This document shows, piece after piece, positions 53,127 to 61,182 of a stretch of DNA of 61,182 nucleotides (within the stretch, counting starts at the first letter, position 1; each line of letters opens with the position of its first letter). The stretch is from Chloroflexi bacterium OHK40 (lineage in GTDB: Bacteria; Chloroflexota; Chloroflexia; Chloroflexales; Chloroflexaceae), in contig SFCB01000245.1 in NCBI GenBank assembly GCA_004367505.1, forward strand, positions 1 through 61,182, read 5' to 3'. The position numbers and the translations under genes are program-made. The notes beneath the pieces are model-generated. The model searched no databases. It had not been told where the DNA came from and worked only from the letters and a program-made list of their open reading frames with translations.

Positions 53127-54335
53127 ATGTACAAGTCACTCGGCGTCCTCGTACTTCTCTGCCTGGTCCTGGTGGCCTGTGGGCGGGCGACACCCGAGCC
53201 AACCCCACCGCCGCCGGCCCCGGCAACAGCGGCCCCCCTACCCACCGCCCAACCATCGCCCACTGCACCAGGAAGCAGCCGGGCGGGGAGGCCAGAGCGA
53301 GTGGGCACCTTCTTCTTTTACTGGTACAACTGCCCGGAGCACGAGTGCGACGCCAGCCAGCTAAGCGTCGTGCCGCCAGGCTGGGAGACACCGCTGCCCC
53401 GCGACGGCGACACGCGGGACGGCACGGCCTACTCGTCGTACAACTACGACTGGTTCGAGGGTGAGCTCCGCGACATGGCGCTGGTGGGGATAGACACCGT
53501 CTTCCCGGTGAGCTGGGGAGATCACCCACACCACTGGTTCCGGCAGGACCGGCTGGAGTTGCTGGTGCAGGCGAACGGCGTGCTTGAGCAGCCGTTGCAG
53601 ATCGGCATGTTCCTCGACACTACGGCCCAGCAGGCCATGTACCACGAATTTGTGGCCGAGGGGTACCGCTTCGGGCCGGATGTCCCGCAGCTGCCGCTGA
53701 GCGATCCGCGGAGCGGTTATTTCTTTTACGACCGGCACATCAAAGGCTTCTTCCAGCGCGTCCCACGGGAGATGTGGGCCACCGAGCAGGGCCGGCCGAT
53801 CATCATTGCCTACACCGCGCTCTGCTGCCGCGACCTGCGGCTGGCCGGCGAGCTCTGGGCAGCGGTGAAGAAGGCCTTCGCGGCCGACTTTGGCGTAGAG
53901 CCCTGGCTGATCCTGGAGGACACCTGGTTCGGGGCGGAGGCGAGCAATCCGGGGAGCGAGCTACTACCGGTGGGTCAGGCCGCCGACGGGCGTTACGGCT
54001 GGGGCGCCGCGCTGAACGGGCCGGCAACCCGAAGCCTTGCCGGCTACACTGTGAGCAGCGTTGGCCCGGGCTTCGACAACCGGCGCATCGCCGGGATGGT
54101 CGAACCGCGCCTGCAACCGCGCGAACTGCCGCCAGGCGGTGGGCCAGCCCGCGATGGCGCCTTTCTGCGGGCCAGCCTCGCGGCGGTGCCGCCGGGGGCG
54201 GACCTGCTCCTGATCGAGACCTGGAACGAATGGCCGGAGAGCACCGGCGTGGCGCGAGCCGCCTACACCGGCCTGGACGGGCGCCGGCTGCCAGACGACT
54301 ACTACATGCAGATCATCCGGCGCTGGTTGGAGTAG
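53127..54335 (+). CDS. lipoprotein with glycoside hydrolase-like (GH99/DUF5010-type) domain
   Basis: 402 residues. The lipobox VLVACG predicts lipidation at Cys20, and a Pro/Thr/Ala-rich linker follows to about residue 55. The rest looks like a TIM-barrel domain of the GH99/DUF5010 or WbsX kind: GTFFFYWYNCPEHEC, LVGIDTVFPVSWGD, RPIIIAYTALCC, EPWLILEDTWFG, and at the end LLIETWNEWPESTGV, where Glu and Asn fit an active site. The glycan substrate is unknown. TAGAAT at 53115 lies only 6 bases before the ATG, so the mRNA may be leaderless. Its stop is 4 bases from the convergent GHMP gene. Confidence 0.72.
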   Translation: MYKSLGVLVLLCLVLVACGRATPEPTPPPPAPATAAPLPTAQPSPTAPGSSRAGRPERVGTFFFYWYNCPEHECDASQLSVVPPGWETPLPRDGDTRDGTAYSSYNYDWFEGELRDMALVGIDTVFPVSWGDHPHHWFRQDRLELLVQANGVLEQPLQIGMFLDTTAQQAMYHEFVAEGYRFGPDVPQLPLSDPRSGYFFYDRHIKGFFQRVPREMWATEQGRPIIIAYTALCCRDLRLAGELWAAVKKAFAADFGVEPWLILEDTWFGAEASNPGSELLPVGQAADGRYGWGAALNGPATRSLAGYTVSSVGPGFDNRRIAGMVEPRLQPRELPPGGGPARDGAFLRASLAAVPPGADLLLIETWNEWPESTGVARAAYTGLDGRRLPDDYYMQIIRRWLE

Positions 54336-54339
54336 GGCG

Positions 54340-55395
54340 CTACCGCAGGGCAGCCTGCTCGTGGTCGCGCTCGTCTACTACCCAGGACTGCACACCGTGG
54401 GTGACAAACGAGAAGGGGCGAACGAGCATACCGGCTCGCGTGAGGGCGCGCTCCAGCTCGAGGCGCCGGTCGAAGGGGCAGGCAAAGACCATAAAGCCCC
54501 CACCGCCCGCGCCGGTGATCTTGCCGCCCCAGGCTCCGTGTTGCCGAGCCATGGCGTAGACCTCCTCGACGATCGGGGGGGCAATATGGGGCGAGAAGGC
54601 CTTCTTCACCTCCCAGGCGTCGTGGAGCAACCGGCCGAAGTCGGCAATGCGGAGCTCGCGCAGCAGACGGGTGGCCTGGTCAACGTAGGCCTTGGTCTCA
54701 TCGTGGTAGCGAAGCGTATCGCCCTTCACCAGGCGCTGCACCTGGTCGGCCATCAGGTGGCGGCGGAGCAACTGGCGGTCGCCGATATAGCCGATGATCA
54801 GGCAGCTCTCGAGCTCGAGCAGGGCGGCGGGATCGGTGATCACGGGCTCAACGATCACGCGGCCAGCGCCAAAATGGTAGACGCACATCCCGCCGAAGAC
54901 CGCAGCGTACTGGTCCTGGCGCCCGCCAGGGATCCCGAGATCGACCCGCTCGATGCGGTAGGCGAGCTCGGCGAGATCGTGGGGGTCGTAGCTTTCGCCG
55001 GCGACGTTGTAGAGGAGCTTGAGCATACTCACGACGAGCGCCGAGGAGGAGCCGAGGCCACTACCGGGCGGGGCATCGCTGAACATCGTCAGGCGGTAGC
55101 CGGGGCGCTCGGGGGAAGCAGCGGGGCGCAGGTGGGGCATCGCATCGAGGACGGCCTGCGGGAGCGGAAGGCGGCCGTCCCACTCGCGGCCACGAACCTG
55201 ACGGCTCACCTCCTGGAGATCGAGGGAGCGGATCGTGAGGCCGGGTTCGGGGCTGGGGGTAAGCATACAGCGGACGTAGAGGTTGATCGTGCAGTTGAGC
55301 ACCTTGCCGCCGTGCTCTTCGGCGTAGGGGCTCACATCGGTGCCACCGCCGAAGAAGCCGATCCGCATCGGGGCTCTGGCCTTGTAGATCTTCAT
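54340..55395 (-). CDS. GHMP kinase, sugar kinase type
   Basis: 351 residues from ATG 55395. GHMP motifs: RAPMRIGFFGGGTDVSPY near the N-terminus, the ATP-binding SDAPPGSGLGSSSALVVSML, and GKITGAGGGGFMVFACP at the C-terminus. The sequence is of the HddA/FGGY-like group that phosphorylates D-glycero-D-manno-heptose 7-phosphate or related sugars, here probably for a surface glycan; mevalonate kinase is less likely. The extended -10 at 55532-55524 is its promoter. Confidence 0.87.
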   Translation of the reverse strand: MKIYKARAPMRIGFFGGGTDVSPYAEEHGGKVLNCTINLYVRCMLTPSPEPGLTIRSLDLQEVSRQVRGREWDGRLPLPQAVLDAMPHLRPAASPERPGYRLTMFSDAPPGSGLGSSSALVVSMLKLLYNVAGESYDPHDLAELAYRIERVDLGIPGGRQDQYAAVFGGMCVYHFGAGRVIVEPVITDPAALLELESCLIIGYIGDRQLLRRHLMADQVQRLVKGDTLRYHDETKAYVDQATRLLRELRIADFGRLLHDAWEVKKAFSPHIAPPIVEEVYAMARQHGAWGGKITGAGGGGFMVFACPFDRRLELERALTRAGMLVRPFSFVTHGVQSWVVDERDHEQAALR

Positions 55396-55523
55396 CGCAC
55401 GCTCCCCTCGTGCCGGGCCAGGGCTGGCTGGTAGCGCCGAGCGCAGGCGGCGCACACACCACCCCACGAGCCCGACCACCCGTCACAGCAAGTGACCGGG
55501 CAGCCCCGGCCAGAACGGGGGCT

Positions 55524-55532
55524 AGTATAGCA
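55524..55532 (-). promoter_or_regulatory. extended -10 promoter of GHMP kinase gene
   Basis: TGCTATACT on the minus strand, 129 bases before the ATG and divergent from the promoter of the deacetylase-like gene. Confidence 0.6.
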
Positions 55533-55550
55533 CAGGGGGCCGTGCACGCA

Positions 55551-55579
55551 TTGCAGCAAGCACCTGTGACCGGTACAAT
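55551..55579 (+). promoter_or_regulatory. promoter of deacetylase-like gene, leaderless
   Basis: TTGCAG (55551-55556), a 17-base spacer and TACAAT (55574-55579). The ATG at 55587 is 8 bases after the -10, where transcription should begin. Confidence 0.72.
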
Positions 55580-55586
55580 GCGGGGT

Positions 55587-56645
55587 ATGCGCATCATCAC
55601 GAACCCGGAGCAGGGGCGGCACGACCCGCCCTTCGAGATACTGGACGGTCAGGTGACGCCCTACTTCGAGGCGCCGCGCCGCGCGGCGATCATCGCGGCG
55701 GCCCTCGCCGAAGCGGGCTTCCCCGCGCCGGAGACCCCGCGCCCACCCAACCTGGATGCGATCCTTGCCGTCCACGCCGATCATTATGTCGCATATCTTA
55801 GGCACGCCTACGAGCGCTGGGTAGGGGCAGGGCGACCGCCGGAGGCCGTCCTACCGTGCACCTTCCCCCTGCGGGGGATGCGGGCGGGCACGGCAAGCCC
55901 GCAAGCCCAGGCGGCGAGCTACTGCTTCGACCTGAGCGCGCCGATCGTCGCGGGCACCTACGCCGCCGCACTGGGCAGCGCGGCGGCGGCGCTTACCGGC
56001 GCGGCACTGCTACTGGAGGGCGAGCGGGCCGCCTATGCGCTCTGCCGTCCGCCGGGCCATCACGCCGCCCGAGCCATGGCGGGCGGCTATTGCTACCTGA
56101 ACAACGCCGCGATCGCGGCCCACCACCTGGCCACCCATAGCCAGGCCAGCGGCAGCTTCTGGGGCATGAGCCCGGCGGTTGTGGCCGTGCTCGACATCGA
56201 CATCCACCACGGCAATGGCACACAGGCGATCTTCTACGAGCGCAGCGATGTCTTCTTCGTCTCACTCCACGCCGACCCGGCCCGTGAGTACCCTTACTAC
56301 CTCGGCTTCGCCGATGAGCGCGGCGCCGGTGCCGGCGAGGGTTACAACCTGAATCTCCCTTTGCCAGCCGGGCTCGATGACGAGGCCTATCTGGCGGCCC
56401 TGGAGACGGCCCTGGAGGCCGTGGCAGCCTACAGCCCGGGCTACCTGGTGGTGTCGGCCGGGTTCGACACTTTTGGCGGGGACCCACTCGGCGACATGGC
56501 CCTCACGACGCCCTGTTACGCCCGGATCGGCCGGCGGATCGCCCAACTCGGCCTGCCAACCCTCTTCGTGCAAGAGGGCGGCTACGCGATCACCGAGCTC
56601 GGGCGCAACGTGGTAGCGCTGCTCGCGGGCTTTGAGGGCAACTGA
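55587..56645 (+). CDS. histone deacetylase family hydrolase
   Basis: 352 residues, zinc-dependent deacetylase or acetylpolyamine amidohydrolase-like. The arginase-fold motifs are intact: CRPPGHHAARAMAGGYCYLNN (the catalytic His pair), VLDIDIHHGNGTQAIFYERSDVFFVSLH with zinc ligands Asp and His, SAGFDTFGGDPLG (Asp ligand) and VQEGGYAITELG. The start is placed at ATG 55587; the first ATG at 55578 overlaps the -10 box. Acetylpolyamine or an acylated small molecule is a more likely substrate than a histone. Confidence 0.93.
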   Translation: MRIITNPEQGRHDPPFEILDGQVTPYFEAPRRAAIIAAALAEAGFPAPETPRPPNLDAILAVHADHYVAYLRHAYERWVGAGRPPEAVLPCTFPLRGMRAGTASPQAQAASYCFDLSAPIVAGTYAAALGSAAAALTGAALLLEGERAAYALCRPPGHHAARAMAGGYCYLNNAAIAAHHLATHSQASGSFWGMSPAVVAVLDIDIHHGNGTQAIFYERSDVFFVSLHADPAREYPYYLGFADERGAGAGEGYNLNLPLPAGLDDEAYLAALETALEAVAAYSPGYLVVSAGFDTFGGDPLGDMALTTPCYARIGRRIAQLGLPTLFVQEGGYAITELGRNVVALLAGFEGN

Positions 56646-56659
56646 CCAGCACCCCGGGA

Positions 56660-57409
56660 TCAGAGCGCCCCGGCGCCCAGTGTGGCGTTGATCAGCAGCA
56701 GGGCAAGGGCGTTCTGTATGGCGTGGTAGCAGACGCTCGGCCAGATCGAGCCGCTGCGCTCGCGGAGGTAAGCCAGGCAAAGCCCGACGACAAAGAGGCC
56801 CGGCAGGAGTTGCGGGATAACGTGGGCCAGGCTGAAGAGGGCCGCGTTGAGTACCACGGCGGCCACGGCGCCCGTGCGCGCGCGAATGAGCGGGTAGAGC
56901 ATCCCCCGGAAGAAGAGCTCCTCGGCGAAGGGCACCACCCCGGCCACCAGTAGGAGCAAGGCGATCAACTCGCCCGGGCTCAGGGCCCGCCCGCCCGTCA
57001 GAGCGCCCACCTGCGGGTTCTCGAAGCCGCCCGCCAGCAGGCCGACCACGCTGTTCACGAGCGCCAGGCCGATCAGGCCGACGATGAAGAGGGGCGGGAC
57101 GAGCGCGAAAGCGAGCCAACCCGCCGGGCGCAGCCCCAGCGCAGCCCAGCCCGCTCGTCGCGCCGCGAAGTGGTAGACCCCAGCGATGGCGACGAGGTAG
57201 ATCCCCAGGCCCACCAGGTAGAAGACGGGCGAGACCAGTCGCCGTTCGACGTCGAGCCCGAATCCGGCCACCACCGCCCGGGCGGCAAGCAGGAGCATCG
57301 CGCCACCTACGATCATGAGCACGAGCACCGCAAGCACGTCACGCCAGCCCCACCCGGGTTCGTCCACTCCGGCCTGGCGCTCGGCCAGCACCCCTTGTTC
57401 ACCAGCCAT
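56660..57409 (-). CDS. CPBP family intramembrane metalloprotease
   Basis: 249 residues from ATG 57409 with about seven hydrophobic segments. The three ABI/CPBP motifs are present: PFAEELFFRGMLYPLI (EExxxR), LFSLAHVIPQLLPGLFVVGL (FxxxH) and CYHAIQNALALLL (HxxxN). Members cleave or modify membrane proteins. An extended -10 (TGCTATGCT) lies upstream. It converges with the deacetylase-like gene. Confidence 0.9.
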   Translation of the reverse strand: MAGEQGVLAERQAGVDEPGWGWRDVLAVLVLMIVGGAMLLLAARAVVAGFGLDVERRLVSPVFYLVGLGIYLVAIAGVYHFAARRAGWAALGLRPAGWLAFALVPPLFIVGLIGLALVNSVVGLLAGGFENPQVGALTGGRALSPGELIALLLLVAGVVPFAEELFFRGMLYPLIRARTGAVAAVVLNAALFSLAHVIPQLLPGLFVVGLCLAYLRERSGSIWPSVCYHAIQNALALLLINATLGAGAL

Positions 57410-57475
57410 CGGGTTGCCACTTTCCACGGGCCACCCGCAGCCCTGACAGGGCTCGACACGGGCGGACGCCGGTGC

Positions 57476-57484
57476 AGCATAGCA
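57476..57484 (-). promoter_or_regulatory. extended -10 of CPBP protease gene
   Basis: TGCTATGCT on the minus strand, 67 bases before the start codon. No -35 consensus is visible. Confidence 0.45.
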
Positions 57485-57574
57485 CATCGCGGCTGGTTCC
57501 TGGCACAGGTTTTGCTTCCTTCGGGCTGCCGGGCGGCGCGGAGCCGCCCCCCAGCACGCGATGGAGGCATCCCT

Positions 57575-57913
57575 ATGAGCAGTACGTCCCTCGGCACCGA
57601 GCAGAACCTGAGCGCGATCGAGCGCCGCCTCTCTCTTGGCGCCGGCGCCCTGCTGGCCTTTCTGGCATTGCGCCGCGCCCCACTGGCCCTGATCCTCGCC
57701 GGAGCCGCTCTCTTCCTGGGCACCCGGGGATCAAAGGGCTTCTGCCCGATCTACGACGCCCTCGGGATCTCGAGCGTGCGTGAGCACCCTCCCTTCGACC
57801 GCTTCAACCCTGCTACCGACCGCCGCGTGGATCTGGCGGTTGAGGACTCGTTCCCCGCCAGTGATCCACCCGCAGGCGTCGCCGACAGCTCGTTTACACA
57901 GGTAGACCGGTAG
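57575..57913 (+). CDS. small DUF2892-like membrane protein with FPASDPP tail
   Basis: 112 residues; the ATG follows a GGAGG site. LGTEQNLSAIERRLSLGAGALLAFLALRR and LALILAGAALFLGTRGSKGFCPIY match the YgaP-type DUF2892 pattern (an N-x-x-E-R-x-x-R start, two helices, Gly-Cys-Pro). The C-terminus holds DLAVEDSFPASDPPAGV, a short motif found as a tail in many small bacterial proteins of unknown role. It is followed by a hairpin and the convergent leuD. Confidence 0.8.
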   Translation: MSSTSLGTEQNLSAIERRLSLGAGALLAFLALRRAPLALILAGAALFLGTRGSKGFCPIYDALGISSVREHPPFDRFNPATDRRVDLAVEDSFPASDPPAGVADSSFTQVDR

Positions 57914-57944
57914 GCTCGGGGCACACAACTGGCGCGCCGAGCCT
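57912..57944. terminator. hairpin between DUF2892 gene and leuD
   Basis: aggctcgg (57912-57919) pairs with ccgagcct (57937-57944) around a 17-base loop. It begins inside the stop codon of the plus-strand gene and faces the convergent leuD. It has no T-run. Confidence 0.5.
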
Positions 57945-58007
57945 GGAAGGGGGCGGGGCGAGCCGACACCCTGGTGTGGTCGCGCTGAAAAGCCAGCGCT
58001 CAGCGCG

Positions 58008-58622
58008 CTACTGTCCAGCCAGGGTATTGAGTTTCACCGGCGTACTGGCCTCGTAGGCGGCCACAGCGTCGGACTGCTGCTGCAAAAAGCCAAGCTGATC
58101 GACCCCATTGACGAGGCAGTACTTGGCGAACCCTTCGATGGGGAAGGGGACAGCCCGACCGCCGGGGAGTAGCACCCGCTGACCGGGAAGGTCGATCGTC
58201 ACGCTGGTGGCGGGGTCCTCCTCGATATGGCTGAGGAGCTCATAGTAGGTCTCCTCGTCCACGGGAATGGGCAGGAGCCCATTCTTGAGCGCATTGTTGT
58301 AAAAGATATCGGCGAAGGAAGGGGCGATCACGGCCTTAAAACCGTAGCCCTGGAGCGCCCAGGGCGCATGCTCGCGGGAGCTGCCGCAGCCGAAATTCTT
58401 GCCGACCACGAGGATGGTGGCACCGGCAGCCTCGGGGCGATTCAGCGCAAAATCGGGGTTGGGCGTCCCATCGGGAAGGTAGCGCCAGGGCTCGAAGAGA
58501 CCCTCGGCGAGACCGGCCTTGTCGGTCACTTTCAGAAAACGGGCCGGAATCACCTGGTCGGTGTCGACGTTATCGAGCGGCAGGGCGACGGCCTTGCCGC
58601 TCAAGGTTGTGATCGGATCCAT
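58008..58622 (-). CDS. leuD: 3-isopropylmalate dehydratase small subunit
   Basis: 204 residues from ATG 58622. It forms the swivel domain of isopropylmalate isomerase with leuC. Motifs: NVDTDQVIPARFL, GKNFGCGSSREHAPWAL and VIAPSFADIFYNNALKNGLLPI. It performs the second step of leucine synthesis. The gene follows leuC by 166 bases on the same strand. Confidence 0.97.
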   Translation of the reverse strand: MDPITTLSGKAVALPLDNVDTDQVIPARFLKVTDKAGLAEGLFEPWRYLPDGTPNPDFALNRPEAAGATILVVGKNFGCGSSREHAPWALQGYGFKAVIAPSFADIFYNNALKNGLLPIPVDEETYYELLSHIEEDPATSVTIDLPGQRVLLPGGRAVPFPIEGFAKYCLVNGVDQLGFLQQQSDAVAAYEASTPVKLNTLAGQ

Positions 58623-58788
58623 CGATATCCTCTCTGTAACGGCGCAGCGCGCTGCGTCCATCCGGGCGCTCCTATCACAAGGCCCGTGGGGTGCCGCATT
58701 GAACGCACAATTCGTTGTCGTTGGCGACACCTCGTAGACGCCGCACACTGCGTCCCCGCACGCGACCGAACGAAGCTCGCAGTTCCGT

Positions 58789-60219
58789 TCACGTTCCCTG
58801 GATCATCGTGCGCGGGTCGGTCACCACCCCGGTGACGGCCGAGGCGGCGACCGTGAGGGGGCTGGCCAGAATGGTGCGCGCACCGGGCCCCTGGCGCCCG
58901 ATGAAGTTGCGATTGGAACTGCTGATCGCGTACTTCCCGGGCGGCACCTTATCGTCGTTCATTCCCAGGCACGAACTGCATCCCGCCTCGCGCCACTCGG
59001 CGCCGGCGGCTCTGAACACCTGGTCGAGGCCCTCGTCCTCGGCCTGCTTCTTGACGCGCTGACTGCCGGGCACCACAAGCATGCGCACGCCCTCGGCCAC
59101 CTTCCGGCCCCGGAGGATGGCGGCGGCGGCGCGCAGATCGCTCAGGCGCGAGTTGGTGCAGGAACCAAGGAAGACGACATCGACTGGATGGCCCAGCAGA
59201 GGCTTGCCAGGCTCCAGAGCCATGTAGGTGAGCGCCTGCTCGAGGGCCTGGCGGCTGCTCGAGTCGGGCATCTGCTCGGGAGTGGGCACCGTGCCATCGA
59301 TCGGGATGCCCATACCGGGGTTGGTGCCATAGGTGACCATCGGCGCGAGTTCCGAGGCGTCGAGGTACATCTCCTTATCGAAGCGAGCGCCTTCGTCGGT
59401 GGGCAGCGTACGCCAGCGAGCCACGGCGGCCTCGAAATCGGCGCCCCTGGGGGCGTAGGGCCGCCCGGCGACATACTCGAAGGTCGTCTCATCGGGGGCG
59501 ACCATACCGGCCCTGGCGCCGCCCTCGATGCTCATGTTACAGATCGTCATGCGCTCTTCCATGGAGAGCGCGCGGATGGCCTCGCCGGTATACTCGAAGA
59601 CATAACCGGTGCCGCCGCCGACACCATATCGGGCGATGATCGCCAGAATGATATCCTTGGCCGTGACCCCGGGGCGCAGGCGCCCATCCACGCGCACCGC
59701 GCACGTCTTCGGGCGGCGCTGCAGCAGGCACTGGGTAGCGAGCACGTGACCCACCTCGCTGGTACCAATGCCGAAGGCGAGCGCGCCGAAGGCCCCGTGG
59801 GTCGAGGTGTGGCTATCCCCGCAGACGATCGTCATGCCGGGCTGGGTGAGGCCCTGCTCGGGGCCGATCACATGGACGATACCCTGATTGGCGCTCCCGA
59901 GCTCGAAGAGCGGAATGCCGAACTCGGCGCAGTTGCGGCGCAACTGCTCAAGCTGAGCGACGGCCTGAGGGTCGAGCACGGGGATGATCCCGAACTGGTT
60001 GCGCGGGGTGGTAGGCGTCGAGTGATCCATGGTCGCGAGCGTCCGGTCGGGGCGGCGCACACGCAGACCACGCTCACGGAGCTCGGTGAAGGCCTGAGGC
60101 GACGTCACCTCGTGGATCAGGTGCAGATCGATGTAGAGCACCGCCGGGGTTTCGGGCGTCTCGGGGCGCACCAGGTGGGCGTCCCATACTTTTTCGAAGA
60201 GTGTCTTTGGGGTGGTCAT
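58789..60219 (-). CDS. leuC: 3-isopropylmalate dehydratase large subunit
   Basis: 476 residues from ATG 60219; a longer frame upstream overlaps pheA and is not supported. The three [4Fe-4S] Cys ligands are seen in [13 protein letters not shown] and [35 protein letters not shown] and [20 protein letters not shown] are family signatures. It lies 28 bases downstream of pheA, so the order pheA-leuC-leuD looks like an operon that joins phenylalanine and leucine synthesis. Confidence 0.97.
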   Translation of the reverse strand: MTTPKTLFEKVWDAHLVRPETPETPAVLYIDLHLIHEVTSPQAFTELRERGLRVRRPDRTLATMDHSTPTTPRNQFGIIPVLDPQAVAQLEQLRRNCAEFGIPLFELGSANQGIVHVIGPEQGLTQPGMTIVCGDSHTSTHGAFGALAFGIGTSEVGHVLATQCLLQRRPKTCAVRVDGRLRPGVTAKDIILAIIARYGVGGGTGYVFEYTGEAIRALSMEERMTICNMSIEGGARAGMVAPDETTFEYVAGRPYAPRGADFEAAVARWRTLPTDEGARFDKEMYLDASELAPMVTYGTNPGMGIPIDGTVPTPEQMPDSSSRQALEQALTYMALEPGKPLLGHPVDVVFLGSCTNSRLSDLRAAAAILRGRKVAEGVRMLVVPGSQRVKKQAEDEGLDQVFRAAGAEWREAGCSSCLGMNDDKVPPGKYAISSSNRNFIGRQGPGARTILASPLTVAASAVTGVVTDPRTMIQGT

Positions 60220-60247
60220 CCGGGTTGTACTTTCTGACCGCCAGGGC

Positions 60248-61081
60248 TCAGCCCTTCCAGCGGGGGTAGCTGCCGAACACCTTGAACATGCCCGTACGGG
60301 CCATGATCCGGGCCAGGGCGCGGGCCACGTGGGGCTCCTCACGGTGGCCATTGATATCGACGAGAAAGATATACTGGCCAAGCATGGCCCGGGCGGGGCG
60401 CGACTCGAGCTTGGTCATGTTGATCCGCTCATCGGCGAGCTCGTGGAGCGCGCCGACGAGCGTACCGGCACGGTCCTCGTCGAAGGCGAAGCAGAAGCTC
60501 GTCTTATCGTCGCCGCTAGGCGGAGCATCGTGCTGGGCGAGGACGACAAAGCGCGTGACGTTGGTGGTCGTATCGGCGATCTCGCGGGCGAGCACACTGG
60601 CACCGGTGAGCTCGGCGGCCCGCAGCGTGCTGATGGCGGCGGCGGGGCGCTCATCGGCAAGAGCCTCGGCAGGCGCCGCGCTGTTACTGAGCGAGGCCAC
60701 GGTGGCCACCCCGGGCAGGCAGCGCTCAACGAACTTCCGGCACTGGCCGAGGCTCTGCGGGTGGGCATAGAGCACCTTCACATCGGAGAGACGCACACCA
60801 GGGCGCGCCACGAGGTACTGGCGGATGGGAATGACGATCTCGCCCGCGATCTTGAGGCTGGTCTCGTGGATCAGCAGATCGAGGGTATAGTTGACACTCC
60901 CCTCCAGCAAGTTCTCGATCGGCAACACCCCCACCGTCGCCGCGTCGGTCTCGATTGCCGTCACCACGGCAGGAATGCTGGCAAGAGGGAGAAAGCCGGC
61001 GTCGGGCCGGCCAGCGGCGAAGGCGATGGCGGCCTCCTCGGAGAAGGTGCCGGGCGGGCCAAGGTAGGCGATCGTGTTCAT
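60248..61081 (-). CDS. pheA: prephenate dehydratase
   Basis: 277 residues from ATG 61081. It converts prephenate to phenylpyruvate. The catalytic domain has [47 protein letters not shown] and [10 protein letters not shown] (the TRF motif). A C-terminal ACT domain ([43 protein letters not shown]) provides feedback inhibition by phenylalanine. No chorismate mutase domain is fused. It appears to be the first gene of the pheA-leuC-leuD unit. No promoter is evident between its start and the right edge. Confidence 0.96.
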   Translation of the reverse strand: MNTIAYLGPPGTFSEEAAIAFAAGRPDAGFLPLASIPAVVTAIETDAATVGVLPIENLLEGSVNYTLDLLIHETSLKIAGEIVIPIRQYLVARPGVRLSDVKVLYAHPQSLGQCRKFVERCLPGVATVASLSNSAAPAEALADERPAAAISTLRAAELTGASVLAREIADTTTNVTRFVVLAQHDAPPSGDDKTSFCFAFDEDRAGTLVGALHELADERINMTKLESRPARAMLGQYIFLVDINGHREEPHVARALARIMARTGMFKVFGSYPRWKG

Positions 61082-61182
61082 GCGTGTCCAGCGAGGTGAG
61101 GAAAGGAGCACGGCAACAGGTAGAGTAGCGCTTGCCTCAGTGCGCGCCGGGGTGGAAGCAACGCGCCTCCCACCCCCTGTCC

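Noticed and set aside
1-61182. CRISPR arrays, insertion sequences, attachment sites and tRNA or rRNA genes
   Set aside because: No repeat-spacer series, transposase motifs, terminal inverted repeats with target duplications, or conserved RNA signatures were seen.

Overview
This GC-rich chromosomal window comes from a bacterium that is most likely a member of the Chloroflexota (class Chloroflexia). The inference rests on gene content and style: surface proteins built from FWERxGGLxxFGYP repeats, a B12-dependent CarH-type regulator beside phytoene synthase, the ParB and metal-dependent hydrolase types, and wide use of an extended -10 box (TGCTATAMT). I found no rRNA or tRNA gene, CRISPR array, insertion sequence or prophage. 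It reads as core chromosome with many small transcription units.

Layout. 1-13.1 kb: 3' part of an OST-HTH/LOTUS-like protein, trpF, a membrane-anchored metallophosphoesterase, a Trm112-like protein, trpB, a lipid kinase, a ParB-like protein, a trxA/CsoR-family redox operon with a visible operator, a UPF0173 hydrolase, a D-2-hydroxyacid dehydrogenase, a repeat surface protein and glyA. 13.1-25.3 kb: a peptidase MA-like protein, thpR, ppk1, a response regulator with a degenerate GGDEF-like domain, surE, a VWA protein, a CNNM/CBS membrane protein, tpiA, an M50 protease, an ECF sigma factor and a DHH-like protein whose 5' end may be frameshifted. 25.3-36 kb: a cupin epimerase, YraN and HNH nucleases, a spermidine-synthase-like membrane protein, YggT, hisD, a second repeat surface protein, an HtrA lipoprotein, DUF2085 and phytoene synthase. 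36-50.8 kb: carH, two nucleotide-sugar genes, cvpA, gap, two sigma/anti-sigma loci, a polyprenyl diphosphate synthase, a PAS-PAS-STAS sensor, an SDR and a group 2 sigma factor. 50.8-61.2 kb: an M23 peptidase with a LamG-like domain, a GH-like lipoprotein, a GHMP kinase, a histone-deacetylase-like hydrolase, a CPBP protease, a DUF2892 protein and a pheA-leuC-leuD amino-acid operon.

The most notable signal is a predicted CarH photoregulon. The carH product keeps the key adenosylcobalamin-photoreceptor residues. The DNA element nnTnnACAnnn at 11-bp spacing, the operator form recalled for Thermus CarH, appears at three promoters. It is present as three perfect contiguous copies (48763-48795) before an SDR gene that is divergent from a PAS-STAS regulator. 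At the carH promoter, copies 1 and 3 flank the -35 box, and at the crtB promoter two copies abut the -35 box. A GTGTGCA/TGCACAC dyad also overlaps the promoter of the group 2 sigma factor. Together these suggest that light and B12 control not only carotenoid synthesis but also an SDR and perhaps a global sigma factor.
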